Source: Psittacicella melopsittaci
GTDB taxonomy: Bacteria > Pseudomonadota > Gammaproteobacteria > Enterobacterales > Psittacicellaceae
Direction of reading: 5' to 3'
Length of the DNA stretch: 53,054 nucleotides
Assembly (NCBI RefSeq): GCF_003585925.1
Contig: NZ_NRJH01000030.1
Coordinates: forward strand, 1 to 53,054
Both the position numbers and the translations under genes were made by a program. How positions within the stretch are numbered: the stretch's first letter is position 1; each line of letters begins with the position of its first letter. Below are positions 7,638 to 17,500 of this stretch, piece by piece. The notes under the pieces are model-generated. The model searched no databases. It was not told the DNA's origin and worked only from the letters and a program-made list of their open reading frames with translations.

Positions 7638-9269
7638 ATGATTAAATGGTTTTGTAAAGGGTTAAGCTTGACTTTGGTGGCAGCTAGTATGCTAGCAACG
7701 CAAAATTCATTTGCAGCAAATGTACCGCAAGGCACTAAACTTGCCGATAAACAAGTTCTCTATATTGAATTAGCAGATAACCCACCAACACTCGACCCAA
7801 ACTTAATTACCGATACTATCGGTTCACAACTTACTTCAAATCTTTTTGATCTTCTCACTACCTATGATGAACATGGTAATCTAACAGCAGGTATCGCTCA
7901 ATCTTGGAGCCACTCAGATGACTTTACAGTATGGACATTTAAATTACAGCGTAATGCAACCTGGTCTGATGGCGTAGCGGTAACGGCACATGACTTTGTT
8001 ACCTCATGGCAACGTTTAGTAGACCCAAAAACTGCTTCTGAGTATTCATTTTACTTAGGTGACCTCGGTGTTAAAAATGCTCGTGCTATTATCGAAGGTA
8101 AAGTAGATAAAAGCCAACTTGGGGTAAGAGCAGTAGATGATTATACTCTTGAAGTAACTTTAGAAACTCCAGTGCCTTGGTTCTTAGACGCGACCACGCG
8201 TATTGTCTTAGCTCCAGTACCTACACACTTAGTTAAAGCGGGGACTTGGCCAAACTTTGATAACTATGTGACCAATGGACCTTACCTATTAAAAACAGCC
8301 GTACCTAATGAAAAATACGTAATCGTTAAAAATGAAAAATACTGGAATGCAAAAAATACAGTGATCACCGAAGCTAACTTTATGATCATCCGTAATGCTA
8401 ATGATGCTTATAAACGTTTACAAGCAGGTGATTTACATGCCTTTAAGCTAAGTACGCCAGCAATTCGTACTTCGCTCGAAAAAGATAACAACTATAAAAT
8501 CTTAGAAGCACCAGGTTCATATACAATTTGGTATGGCTTTAGCTTAAGTAGACCACCATTTGATGATCTAAGAGTAAGAAGGGCTGTTTTATTAGCAATT
8601 AATACCCAAGATCTGCAAAATAAAGTGTTCCGTAATAGTGTGCAAGCAACTTCAGTATATGCTTCAAAAGCTTTACCTGGGGTGGCTGATAACTTAAAAC
8701 AAGCACCTTATTTTGATCAACCATATGAACAACGCTTAAAAGAAGCAAGAGAACTCTTAGCTCAAGCTGGTTATAATGCAAAAAACCCATTAAAATTTGA
8801 GATAGCGTACAATACCAATGAAATGTATAAAATGTCTTCAATTGCAATTCAAGCGCAATTAAGACAAGCGTTTGGTAATGCGGTACAAACTACGCTAACC
8901 AATGCTGAATGGTCTACTTTCTTATCTAACCGTCAACGCGATGTTTATACTTTCTATCGTTCAGGTTGGGGTGCAGACTACTATGAACCATCTACGTTCT
9001 ACGGTATTTGGACAAGTGACAACCCAATTAACCGCAGTAAATTCAATTCACCAGAATATGATAAATTATGGCAAGATCTGTTCCACACTAAAACTGTAGA
9101 ACAAAGATTTGCTATTTACCAAAAAATGAACGATATTCTCATTCGTGAAGCTCCAGCTGTGCCAATTTTCTCACCGTTAGATTCTTATGCTACAGTGAAA
9201 AACTTACAAGGTCTTGTAGTAGATAATAATACTCGTCGTGTATTTAACATGTACTTCACCGCTGAATAA
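7638..9269 (+). CDS. oppA: Periplasmic oligopeptide-binding protein, copy 4
   Basis: 543 residues, signal peptide cleaved near SFA-ANVPQGT. Complete SBP_bac_5 protein with the ligand-anchoring Asp at residue 447 (GWGADYYEP). Closest to copy 3. AAAAGGACA upstream gives a good Shine-Dalgarno, and the promoter is the best of the four, so this may be the most highly expressed copy (inference). Followed by a terminator. Like the others it lacks an adjacent permease; several binding proteins sharing one OppBCDF, as MppA does in E. coli, is the simplest model. Confidence 0.92.
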   Translation: MIKWFCKGLSLTLVAASMLATQNSFAANVPQGTKLADKQVLYIELADNPPTLDPNLITDTIGSQLTSNLFDLLTTYDEHGNLTAGIAQSWSHSDDFTVWTFKLQRNATWSDGVAVTAHDFVTSWQRLVDPKTASEYSFYLGDLGVKNARAIIEGKVDKSQLGVRAVDDYTLEVTLETPVPWFLDATTRIVLAPVPTHLVKAGTWPNFDNYVTNGPYLLKTAVPNEKYVIVKNEKYWNAKNTVITEANFMIIRNANDAYKRLQAGDLHAFKLSTPAIRTSLEKDNNYKILEAPGSYTIWYGFSLSRPPFDDLRVRRAVLLAINTQDLQNKVFRNSVQATSVYASKALPGVADNLKQAPYFDQPYEQRLKEARELLAQAGYNAKNPLKFEIAYNTNEMYKMSSIAIQAQLRQAFGNAVQTTLTNAEWSTFLSNRQRDVYTFYRSGWGADYYEPSTFYGIWTSDNPINRSKFNSPEYDKLWQDLFHTKTVEQRFAIYQKMNDILIREAPAVPIFSPLDSYATVKNLQGLVVDNNTRRVFNMYFTAE

Positions 9270-9275
9270 GCAAAT

Positions 9276-9307
9276 AAAAAAGAGGGGCACTAGGCCTCTC
9301 TTTTTTT
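9276..9307 (+). terminator. Rho-independent terminator of oppA copy 4
   Basis: AAAAAAGAGG ... CCTCTCTTTTTTT. Confidence 0.88.
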
Positions 9308-9371
9308 ACGCAAAAAATCGCTTATTTAGCTAATTAACCAAGAATTGAATGTTAGATATTTTTGGGGGATA

Positions 9372-9600
9372 ATTTTTGCTTAACTTATTTTTTTTAGGGG
9401 GAGATTTTTTGCTTAGTTAATTTGTGCTTTTTACTTAAATATTTCCGTTCTTGCTTAATTAATTTCTGTTTTTTACTTAATTATTGTCTATTTTTAGCTT
9501 AGTTAATTGCTATTTTTGACTGAGTTAATTGCTGTTTTTACTTAATAATTTCTATTTTTAGCTTATTTAATGGCTATTTTTTTGCTTAATTAATTTTTTA
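9372..9600. repeat. Degenerate AT-rich tandem repeat, about 10 units of 20-25 nt
   Basis: Units follow the pattern TTTTT-(A/G)CTTA-TTAATT-CTAT. Examples are TTTTTAGCTTAGTTAATTGC, TTTTTGACTGAGTTAATTGC, TTTTTAGCTTATTTAATGGC and TTGCTTAATTAATTTCTG. One strand is strongly T-rich. No reading frame spans it. It lies between oppA copy 4 and the candidate RNA. Confidence 0.7.
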
Positions 9601-9693
9601 TTAATATTTTTATTAAAATTTTGCTAAAAAATTAAGTTCTATATAGGCAAATGGCTATATTTCTCCTTTCATTTGATAGTATGATTTATCAAC

Positions 9694-9707
9694 TTTACTA
9701 ACATTTG
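9694..9707 (+). repeat. 14-nt direct repeat, copy A
   Basis: TTTACTAACATTTG, repeated exactly at 10280-10293; the pair flanks the candidate RNA at 9931-10104. A partial third match (CTAACATTTTTAC) begins near 10303. Confidence 0.6.
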
Positions 9708-9930
9708 CAATTACGGCTAAAAAAATGTAAATTTTTTTTGTGGGCTATTTATGGCCAATTTTACCTTTTTTCAGCCCTTTACTTTTCTTTTTTCTCAATA
9801 AAAATCATCAGTTTAAGTTAAGCAAGAGAATAAAATTTACGCTTACTCTTAAGCAAATTTGCGATTTTTGCCTAAAAAAATATTTGTTTTCCCTCTATAC
9901 AAAACGCTTTTTCTTTGGTACTATATTTAT

Positions 9931-10104
9931 ATAGAGATTAGAAAAGAAAACAGAATTCGACTTATTAGGTCTGGCTCCTAATAAAAGAACCGTATTTTCC
10001 TTTCTAAGTTTAGCTTAGAAAAGAATACCTTCTTCATATTGAAGACAAGCCAAATCAAACATAAGTAACCACTGTGGGATGAAAAGATTTTCATCCCCTT
10101 TTTT
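9931..10104 (+). ncRNA. Candidate structured small RNA with four hairpins
   Basis: An extended -10 (TGGTACTAT, 9916-9924) is followed by four consecutive perfect inverted repeats and a classic terminator, with no protein frame. Hairpin 1 is TTATTAGG/CCTAATAA (9962-9984) with loop TCTGGCT. Hairpin 2 is TTTCTAAG/CTTAGAAA (10001-10021) with loop TTTAG. Hairpin 3 is TCTTCA/TGAAGA (10031-10045). Hairpin 4 is GGGATGAAA/TTTCATCCC (10076-10097) followed by CTTTTTT. An unpaired stretch of about 30 nt (10046-10075) separates hairpins 3 and 4 and could be a target-pairing region. It does not match 6S, tmRNA, RNase P, SRP, Spot 42, RyhB or GcvB as I know them. The 5' end is approximate. It is 377 bases before pntA and separately terminated, so it is not an ordinary pntA leader. 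Confidence 0.6.
10076..10104 (+). terminator. Rho-independent terminator of the candidate RNA
   Basis: GGGATGAAA, loop AGAT, TTTCATCCC, then CTTTTTT. Confidence 0.88.
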
Positions 10105-10382
10105 ATTGCCATATTTATGCCTTTTTAAAAAAATACTTCCCTCTTGCCCCCTGCTTTTTCCCTTCTCCTTGCTTCACTTCTTCTCTGCTTCAATAAAATA
10201 ATCAATCCCTTACCTTTTTCTACCTATTCCTTTGGCAAAGTCTATCATTTGCAAGATTAAAATACAATAAATTACAAAATTTACTAACATTTGACAGTTT
10301 TCCTAACATTTTTACTCGCTCTTAGGGCAAAAGTAAAAAACTAGCCTAAAATTGGTCAAAAGTCACAAAACTGAAGAAAATT
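10105..10382. other. Intergenic DNA without a recognised gene
   Basis: Contains a pyrimidine-rich tract (about 10130-10190, CTTCCCTCTTGCCCCC-like) and the second copy of TTTACTAACATTTG (10280-10293). I see no coding frame or strong hairpin. Confidence 0.5.
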
Positions 10383-10412
10383 TTTAACTTTTTCTCTGGC
10401 TCATTTTATAAT
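10383..10412 (+). promoter_or_regulatory. Promoter of pntAB
   Basis: TTTAAC (10383-10388), 18-base spacer, TATAAT (10407-10412). The leader is about 60 nt. Confidence 0.6.
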
Positions 10413-10480
10413 AATCAAATACCTATATTAGGTACTTTTTTATCTTTACTCATTAAGTTAGATCTTAAGGATTCTTTTCT

Positions 10481-12067
10481 ATGCAAATTGGTGTTCGTAA
10501 AGAAATACAAGCCAACGAAAAAAGAGTCGCTCTAACTCCTACTAGTGTAAGTAAATTAAAAAAATTAGGTTACCAAGTAGTGATTGAGAGCGAAGCTGGT
10601 CAAGCTTCTACTTATCCTGACCAAATGTACATTGAGGCTGGTGCTACTGTAGTTCCTCGCGAACAAGTTTATCAAGCTGATATTTTATTAGCGGTTAATC
10701 CTTTAGAGCGAGATGAAGTAGCTCTGTTAAAAGAGGGAGCTACAGTAATTAGTTTTCTTTATCCAGCGCAAAACACTGAGCTTGTAACTGCACTACAAGA
10801 AAAAAATATTACAAGTTTAGCTATGGACATGGTGCCACGTATTTCTCGTGCCCAAGCCATGGACGCCCTCTCATCTTTAGCTAATATTGCTGGTTACCGA
10901 GCGGTTGTTGAAGCAGCGGCTCAGTTTGGTCGTTTTTTAAATGGACAAATTACGGCTGCAGGTAAAATTGCTCCTGCCAAAGTATTAGTAATTGGGGCTG
11001 GAGTAGCTGGTCTAGCTGCCATAGGGACAGCAAAAAACCTTGGGGCGATAGTACGTGCTTTTGATGCTCGTCCTGAAGTAAAAGAACAAGTTGAATCTAT
11101 GGGGGCTCAGTTCTTAACTATAGGCCATATAGAACAACAAAAAACTAATGACGGTTATACGCGTAGTACTTCAGAAGAGTTTGATCGTAAATCAGCCGAA
11201 CTCTATGCTGCTCAGGCAAAAGAAGTAGATATCATTATAACTACTGCTGCTATTCCTGGACGCAAGGCTCCATTGCTAATTACCAAAGAAATGGTTGATA
11301 GCATGAAACCTGGTTCGGTAATTATTGACATAGCTGCGGCTACTGGTGGTAACTGTGCTTATACCCAAGCAGGGCAAGTAGTTACTACGGATAATGGCGT
11401 TAAAGTAGTAGGTTACACTAACTACCAATCGCTATTAGGTAATCAAGCTTCTGAGCTTTATGCTAATAACCTTGTGAACCTTCTTAGCTTAATTACGCCA
11501 GAGAAAAATGGACAATATCAGCTCGAGCAAAGTGATGTAATTGTACGTAATATGCTTGTGACCTTAACTGATGGTGAAAAAGGTCAAGCTAGTCTTTTAT
11601 ATCCACCACCGCCAATTAGTGTTTCGGCTGCTCCAAAAGAAACAGCCAAAGCAGCTCCTGCTAAACCGCAAGTTGATGCAAAAACTTTAGCTCGTAAACT
11701 AATCTGGCAAACGGTAGGCTTAGCTCTGGCATTTTTAGTATATCTCTACTTAACTTCTTTCTTACCAGCAAGCTTTGTTGCCGACTTAAATATCTTTATG
11801 TTAGCAAGTGTTCTAGGTTATTTCCTAATCTGGAATGTACATAGTGCTCTCCATACGCCACTTATGTCGCTTACTAACGCCCTTTCGGGAATTGTGGTAA
11901 TCGGGGCTATCTATCAAGTGAGTAGTGTAGAGTTTGGGGTATTAGCTAAACTTCTAGCTCTTATTGGGGTATTCCTCGGGGGCTTAAATATTTTTGGAGG
12001 CTTTGCTGTAACTCATCGTATGCTAAGTATGTTTATTAAAAAAGACAAAGATCAAGGTGGTAAATAA
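10481..12067 (+). CDS. pntA: NAD(P) transhydrogenase subunit alpha
   Basis: 528 residues (E. coli 510). With PntB it couples hydride transfer from NADH to NADP+ to proton entry across the inner membrane. Residues 1 to about 395 are the NAD-binding domain [16 protein letters not shown] at the start, a Rossmann motif [18 protein letters not shown] and the [16 protein letters not shown] segment. A flexible Ala/Pro/Lys linker (about 390-420) leads to four hydrophobic helices of domain II at the C-terminus. The ATG is preceded by AAGGA at 10467-10471. The gene is followed after one base by pntB, so the two are one transcript and are probably translationally coupled. Confidence 0.97.
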   Translation: MQIGVRKEIQANEKRVALTPTSVSKLKKLGYQVVIESEAGQASTYPDQMYIEAGATVVPREQVYQADILLAVNPLERDEVALLKEGATVISFLYPAQNTELVTALQEKNITSLAMDMVPRISRAQAMDALSSLANIAGYRAVVEAAAQFGRFLNGQITAAGKIAPAKVLVIGAGVAGLAAIGTAKNLGAIVRAFDARPEVKEQVESMGAQFLTIGHIEQQKTNDGYTRSTSEEFDRKSAELYAAQAKEVDIIITTAAIPGRKAPLLITKEMVDSMKPGSVIIDIAAATGGNCAYTQAGQVVTTDNGVKVVGYTNYQSLLGNQASELYANNLVNLLSLITPEKNGQYQLEQSDVIVRNMLVTLTDGEKGQASLLYPPPPISVSAAPKETAKAAPAKPQVDAKTLARKLIWQTVGLALAFLVYLYLTSFLPASFVADLNIFMLASVLGYFLIWNVHSALHTPLMSLTNALSGIVVIGAIYQVSSVEFGVLAKLLALIGVFLGGLNIFGGFAVTHRMLSMFIKKDKDQGGK

Positions 12068-12068
12068 A

Positions 12069-13523
12069 ATGACAAAGACTTCTATTTACTTTATTGCCAC
12101 TATTGCTCTAATAATTGGCTTTTTAATGCCCTTTAATCCTTTAGCCATGTATATTCTGGCAGCCTTCTTAATTATTTTAAGTATTGTACGTTTATCGCAG
12201 CATAAAACAGCTTTCTTAGGTAATCTCCTTGGGGCTGTAGGTATAGGTTTAGTTGTGGTAACGGCTTTAATTGAAGGGGGTTGGTCTTGGTGGCTAGTGC
12301 TAGTGTTACTAGCTTTAGCTTCTTCATTTGTGGTAGGCTTATGGCGAGCAAAAACTGTAGCTATGACCGAGATTCCACAATTAGTAGCTCTCTTAAACTC
12401 GCTGTCAGGATTACTAGCAACGATTATTGCTGTAAATTCTTATAAATTTAAGGCTCCTCTCGAGCTTGTAGATCCAAGCGAGCTAGTGGTTTTCCAAAAC
12501 ATTAACTCGGTTTTAGTTGCCTTAAGTATTATTATAGGTCTCTTTACTTTTGTGGGTTCTATGGTAGCTTATGCTAAATTATCTGGTATTAAGCTTTATC
12601 GTGTTCACTTTAGTCGTCCACATTTAGCTACAGCGGCTTTAATTATTCTTCTTTTAGCTGTTTCTATTTGGTACTTCCAACTTAACAACCTGTTTTTCAT
12701 TTTCTTACTTCTAGTGCTAACTGCATTCCTCGCTTATCATGTGGTAGGTTCAATTGGGGCAGCAGATATGCCAGTAGTAATTGCTTTACTTAACTCTTAC
12801 TCAGGTTGGTCAACAGCGGCAGCTGGTTTCTTACTCAATAGTAAAATCCTTATTATCACAGGGGCGTTAATTGGAGCTTCTGGTTCTATTCTTTCTTACA
12901 TTATGTGTAAAGCTATGAACCGTAGCCTCTTTAATATCCTTGCAGGTGACTTTACTAAGGTTGAAGCTAGTGCTGAGCCTGAAGGTACTGTAGTTGAATC
13001 TACACCAAGTGATGTAGCAGCTCTGCTCGAAAACGCGAATAACATTATTATTGCTCCTGGCTATGGTCTGGCTGTATCTCAAGCGCAATATCCTGTTTCA
13101 GAGCTTGTAGATATACTTAAAGCTCAAGGAAAAAATGTTCGTTTTGCGATTCACCCAGTAGCTGGACGTTTACCAGGACACATGAACGTTCTCCTTGCCG
13201 AAGCTAATGTAGATTACGATATAGTTCTAGGCATGGATGAAATTAACGATGATTTTGCCGATACAGATGTAGTATTAGTAATCGGAGCTAATGATACAGT
13301 TAACCCTGCAGCAGCAACTGATCCTAACTCACCTATTGCAGGCATGCCTGTATTAAGAGTTTGGGAAGCTGGACATGTAGTAGTGTTTAAACGTTCTATG
13401 GCTTCGGGCTATGCTGGCGTACCTAACCCATTATTCTATCGCGAAAATGCATCTATGTGTTTTGGTGATGCTAAAGCTTCACTGCAAGCTATTAATAATG
13501 ATTTAAAAAATCATGCAAAATAA
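12069..13523 (+). CDS. pntB: NAD(P) transhydrogenase subunit beta
   Basis: 484 residues from the ATG at 12069, one base after the pntA stop; AAGGTGG at the end of pntA serves as ribosome site. An earlier GTG at 12057 overlaps pntA and is less likely. Domain II supplies about eight to nine membrane helices (residues 5-290). Domain III, the NADP(H)-binding domain, follows: [49 protein letters not shown] and [11 protein letters not shown] are all canonical. Somewhat longer than E. coli PntB (462). Ends in a 13-bp-stem terminator. Confidence 0.97.
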   Translation: MTKTSIYFIATIALIIGFLMPFNPLAMYILAAFLIILSIVRLSQHKTAFLGNLLGAVGIGLVVVTALIEGGWSWWLVLVLLALASSFVVGLWRAKTVAMTEIPQLVALLNSLSGLLATIIAVNSYKFKAPLELVDPSELVVFQNINSVLVALSIIIGLFTFVGSMVAYAKLSGIKLYRVHFSRPHLATAALIILLLAVSIWYFQLNNLFFIFLLLVLTAFLAYHVVGSIGAADMPVVIALLNSYSGWSTAAAGFLLNSKILIITGALIGASGSILSYIMCKAMNRSLFNILAGDFTKVEASAEPEGTVVESTPSDVAALLENANNIIIAPGYGLAVSQAQYPVSELVDILKAQGKNVRFAIHPVAGRLPGHMNVLLAEANVDYDIVLGMDEINDDFADTDVVLVIGANDTVNPAAATDPNSPIAGMPVLRVWEAGHVVVFKRSMASGYAGVPNPLFYRENASMCFGDAKASLQAINNDLKNHAK

Positions 13524-13526
13524 AGT

Positions 13527-13557
13527 AAAATAAAGAGGCTAAGGCCTCTTTATTTTT
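13527..13557 (+). terminator. Rho-independent terminator of pntAB
   Basis: AAAATAAAGAGGC, loop TAAG, GCCTCTTTATTTTTT: a perfect 13-bp stem. Confidence 0.92.
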
Positions 13558-13567
13558 TACCAAAAAA

Positions 13568-13593
13568 ATAACCTAAGCACAGGCCCAGGTTAT
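13568..13593. repeat. Small inverted repeat downstream of pntB
   Basis: ATAACCT and AGGTTAT, 12 bases apart. No T-run follows; function unclear. Confidence 0.4.
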
Positions 13594-13758
13594 ATCCACT
13601 CTAATAATAAATTTATCTTCTCATCAATTACTTTATGTAAAGATGATTTAAAATCATTATAACAATATTTACACAGTGCCAAGCAATTGGCAAGCAGATT
13701 TTTGTTGTAAAGAGACAAAAATGGCTTTGATTGCGAACAATTAACAATTAGAAAGAAA

Positions 13759-14568
13759 ATGTCAACTGAGAACTTTACTCCGCAAATGCAAAAATGGCTA
13801 ACTAACGCCCAAAAGGTCAGTCAAAAGTTTGCTACCTTTGTGCGCCAAGCTTGTGAACGCAAGCTTAATCCCCCGACCAAGCCTTGGCGTAATAAAGAGG
13901 TAGTTTTAGTTAAGCTTTTACAAGAATATCCTGTCAAAGATCAAGGGGTGCATGTTGCCCACTGGCAACAAAAAGTAATTAAAAAATGTCTCGAAGTCTA
14001 TAATTTAGCTTTAGACTTGTTTGCCTTTAGGCAAGAATTTACTTTTCCTAAAATCGAATTCCATAAACACCATACGCGTTCGGTAGGTTGGTTTTGCCCA
14101 GGGGATCACACTTTATCTTTTCATATCTTTACCATAATTCTTGAACAACAAAGATATCTTGATGATGTAGTACCCCATGAAATGGCGCATGTAGTGCAAC
14201 ATTATCTCTATCGAGAAAAAATAATTCCGCGTAAATATGCCTCAGGACATGATCTAGTCTTTCAGATCTTAGCCCAAATGCTCGGCAGTACGGGCAAGGC
14301 TACCTTTCAGATTAGTCAAGAAGAGCAAATTAGCCAACGCTTACAAAGCCAACAAGCTTCTTTGCGCCAAACTTTAAAAAATCTTGAGCCTAAAAAAGGA
14401 AATTATTATCACTATCATTGTGCCTGTGCTAATAAAGAACATAAATTAAAAATCATTCGTCACAATAATATTCAAAAGGGTAAAAGACAATACATTTGCC
14501 TTAAATGCAAACAAACCCTTAAGTTTACTGGACAAGTAACCCCAATTAGTATTTTTACCTCAGAATAA
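13759..14568 (+). CDS. sprT: SprT-family zinc metalloprotease, enlarged
   Basis: 269 residues against about 165 for E. coli SprT. The SprT-like domain has the zinc motif HEMAH (140-144) and a third ligand at His164 in ASGHDLVF. A C-terminal zinc ribbon follows (C221-x-C223 ... C247-x-x-C250, in the RHNNIQKGKRQYICLKC context typical of the family). About 70 basic residues precede the domain and are not part of the usual family. SprT is related to eukaryotic Spartan/SPRTN, which digests proteins crosslinked to DNA; the bacterial role is less clear. Two bases separate its stop from the start of a helicase gene, so the pair is one unit. Shine-Dalgarno is weak (GAAAGAAA). Confidence 0.85.
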   Translation: MSTENFTPQMQKWLTNAQKVSQKFATFVRQACERKLNPPTKPWRNKEVVLVKLLQEYPVKDQGVHVAHWQQKVIKKCLEVYNLALDLFAFRQEFTFPKIEFHKHHTRSVGWFCPGDHTLSFHIFTIILEQQRYLDDVVPHEMAHVVQHYLYREKIIPRKYASGHDLVFQILAQMLGSTGKATFQISQEEQISQRLQSQQASLRQTLKNLEPKKGNYYHYHCACANKEHKLKIIRHNNIQKGKRQYICLKCKQTLKFTGQVTPISIFTSE

Positions 14569-14570
14569 TT

Positions 14571-17500
14571 ATGTTTAATCAGCTCAACCCACAACAAGCT
14601 AAGTTTGTCTTGTCTCCCCTTGAAAACGCATTAGTTTTAGCGGGGGCAGGTACGGGTAAAACTTCATCTTTTATTGCCCGGATAGCTCACTTAATTATTA
14701 ATAACCAAATTACCCTACATAGCTTTTTTGCTACAACCTTTACTAATGCTGCTGCCAAAGAAATGCGCGATCGCTTATTATGGCAACTCAAAAAACATAA
14801 TCCTAACTTTAATGAAAGTCAATTACGGCAGTGCTATATAGGAACTTTTCACTCGCTCTTTGGGCGTATTTTACGCAATAATATCGACAAATTAAACGAT
14901 GATATTCGCCCTAACTTTACCAATCTTGAAGAAGCAACTGCCAAAAGTCGAATTCGCGAGTTTTTAAAACAAAATAAACTCAACGAAACTTTTGAAAAAC
15001 AAGGACTCAATCCAGGAAGCATTTTAAACATTATTAATACTATTCGCGAAACCTATATTATTGATAATGAATTTAACATGCAAATTTTTAACCAAGTTTT
15101 TAGAGACTATCAAAAAGCCTCTATTAAACTTGATGATGAAAACCCTGAGAGTGTAAGTGCAGGCGATATCTCTCTGTATGATAGCTTCAAAAAAGTTTTT
15201 GATTTCTATCATAGATATAAAATCGACAATAACCTTGTTGACTTTACCGATTACCTCATAAAAACTTACAAGCTCCTCAAAAACAATCCGCAAGTATTAA
15301 AAAGCTTACAAAAACGCTTTACCTATCTGATTGTCGATGAGTGTCAGGATATTAATAATCTGCAATATGAGCTGATAAAATTGCTCCAGAATCCTGAGTA
15401 TAATCGCGTTGCCATGATTGGTGATGATGACCAGGCTATTTATGGCTTTAGGGGCTCGAATGTAACGCTATTACTTCGCTTTGAACGCGAAATCAAGGAC
15501 GTACAAGTTTATAAACTTGAGTATAACTATCGTTCTTCGCCAAGTATTCTTAATATGGCCAACCATATTATTAATCTCTATAAAGAAGATAATATTAAAG
15601 TCCTACAAGCGACCAAAGCTAGTAGCAAGAATACTCCTGTGCGTTATCTCGAAGTGCAAGGGCAAGATAATATCCAGGGTGAACTTATTGCCCAAGATTT
15701 ACTGCGCCATGGTGAGTTTACCGATGCGGCAATTCTGGCGCGAAATAATAAAATCTTACAAAACTTTGAGCAATATTTAATTCAGCATAAAATTCCTTAC
15801 GAATTTAAAACTTCAGCCGAGTTTTTTAATCGTCTGGAAGTAAAAATTATTATGCATATTCTTACTTTAGTAAATAATCCTAATGCCAATGAATCTTTTA
15901 ATTACTTGGTAGAAAATCTGGTAGCTAAAGTAGGACCTAAGGTAATTAGCCAAATTAATGAACTGGGACGTCAACTTGGACTGCCAAATTACCTTGCTGC
16001 CCGTGATTACATTTCGATGCTTTGGAAAAGCATTACTGTCGCTCGACAAAACCTGCAAGAGTTTATTGAGCGTATTGAAGAAGTAAGACACTTTTCCTTC
16101 ACCGCAACTATTGAAGATACAATTAAACACACAGCACGGATTTTTGATTTAGAAAACTGGTTTAAAGCTAAAAAAGATAATGCCGAAAGTCGCTTAGAGA
16201 ATATTCAAGCTCTCTATGATCTAGCTTCTAACTATACGCCGCAAATTCTTGATGACGAAGAAACTGAAGCTACCGAACTTGACTTTTTACGTTTACAACA
16301 CGGGAATCTGACCGATCTTGAGTTACGTAACCTCTATATTCAGCGTCAGTTTATTCAACAAAACTTTTTAGATCAAGTTAACCTTGGCAAGGATCCTAAT
16401 ACTCCAAAAGGAGTAATTCTTTCGACCATTCATAGGGCAAAAGGGCTCGAATGGAAGCATGTGTATTTACCTGACTTTTGTGATAAAACCATGCCAAGTC
16501 CTTTATCTGAAAGTGATAAAGAGCTCGAAGAAGAACGTCGTCTCTTTTATGTGGCAATTACGCGTGCAAAAGAGTACTTATACCTCTTAAAACCGGAAAT
16601 CTATCGTGGCTATGCAGGCTATTTCGAAAATGCCGAACGCTCAGAATTTACCTATGATTTTCTTTGCCCTGAATTAAGCAAGGATATAGAGTTTTATCAG
16701 CAAGTAACCTTTGCGGGCAATGACTATCAACGGATAGACTTTAGTCGCGGTCTAGACAAGGCTCGTAAAGCTAGTGTGCCTTATGAGCAGTTGCCTCCTA
16801 TTTTACAAAACTCTGCGAGCCACGAGCCAAGCCGAGGACAAGGGCTAGGAAGTAATTTTAGCTTTAACAATAAGCGTCGTACGGCACCTATAGGAGCCAT
16901 AGCTTCTCAAGCTCCAACTCCTTATCGCCAAGTAGAAAAGGTTACAGCAAAAACTCTTGATCAAACAATTAAAGACAAGCTTAGCCGCTTAGCAAGTAAT
17001 TTAGGTTTAAATCTGCCAATAGTCCAAGCTAACCTTGCTGATTTTGTCGAACTGGTAAAAGCTTATAAGCTCGTGCATGTACAACAAATTCTCTACTTTA
17101 GCTCTGAGGATTTAGCTCTGCATCCGCAATTGCGCCATATAGCTCCAATTTTTGCTCAACAAGTGCAAGAAACTGCTGATCTTAGCCTCGGGCAAGCCGT
17201 ATATGCATGTAACTTTAAAGAGTTAGATGACGCAGCTATGCTTGTACGCATTTGTCGCTTTTTCAAAAATGCCCAAACCATGTTCAGATATATCGAGAAT
17301 TACGCTACTGCCGTAGACTTTGCTCAAGAGTTTGTCAAATATAAGGTTCCCGAAGACTTATCACGGAAAATTTATCACACTTTTAGTCAAGAAAGGAACC
17401 AAGAAATTTTATGGCAACTTCTTGATGCTGGGGTTGCTCAAAATACCTTAAACGACAAGGATCAAGAAACCTTAAGTAAACGTCAACAACTGGGGGTAGT

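Noticed and set aside
1721..9269. Mobile element as the cause of the oppA array
   Set aside because: No transposase, inverted terminal repeats or target duplications are visible; unequal recombination explains tandem copies.
9740..9934. 64-codon open frame in the gap before pntA
   Set aside because: Composition is that of random AT-rich DNA (Phe/Leu/Lys runs), with no ribosome site and no family resemblance; it also runs into the promoter of the candidate RNA.
9931..10104. Assignment of the candidate RNA to 6S, tmRNA, RNase P or SRP RNA
   Set aside because: None of the conserved sequence elements of those RNAs is present; four independent short hairpins do not fit their folds.
12057..12068. 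GTG start of pntB overlapping pntA
   Set aside because: The ATG four codons later has better spacing from AAGGTGG.
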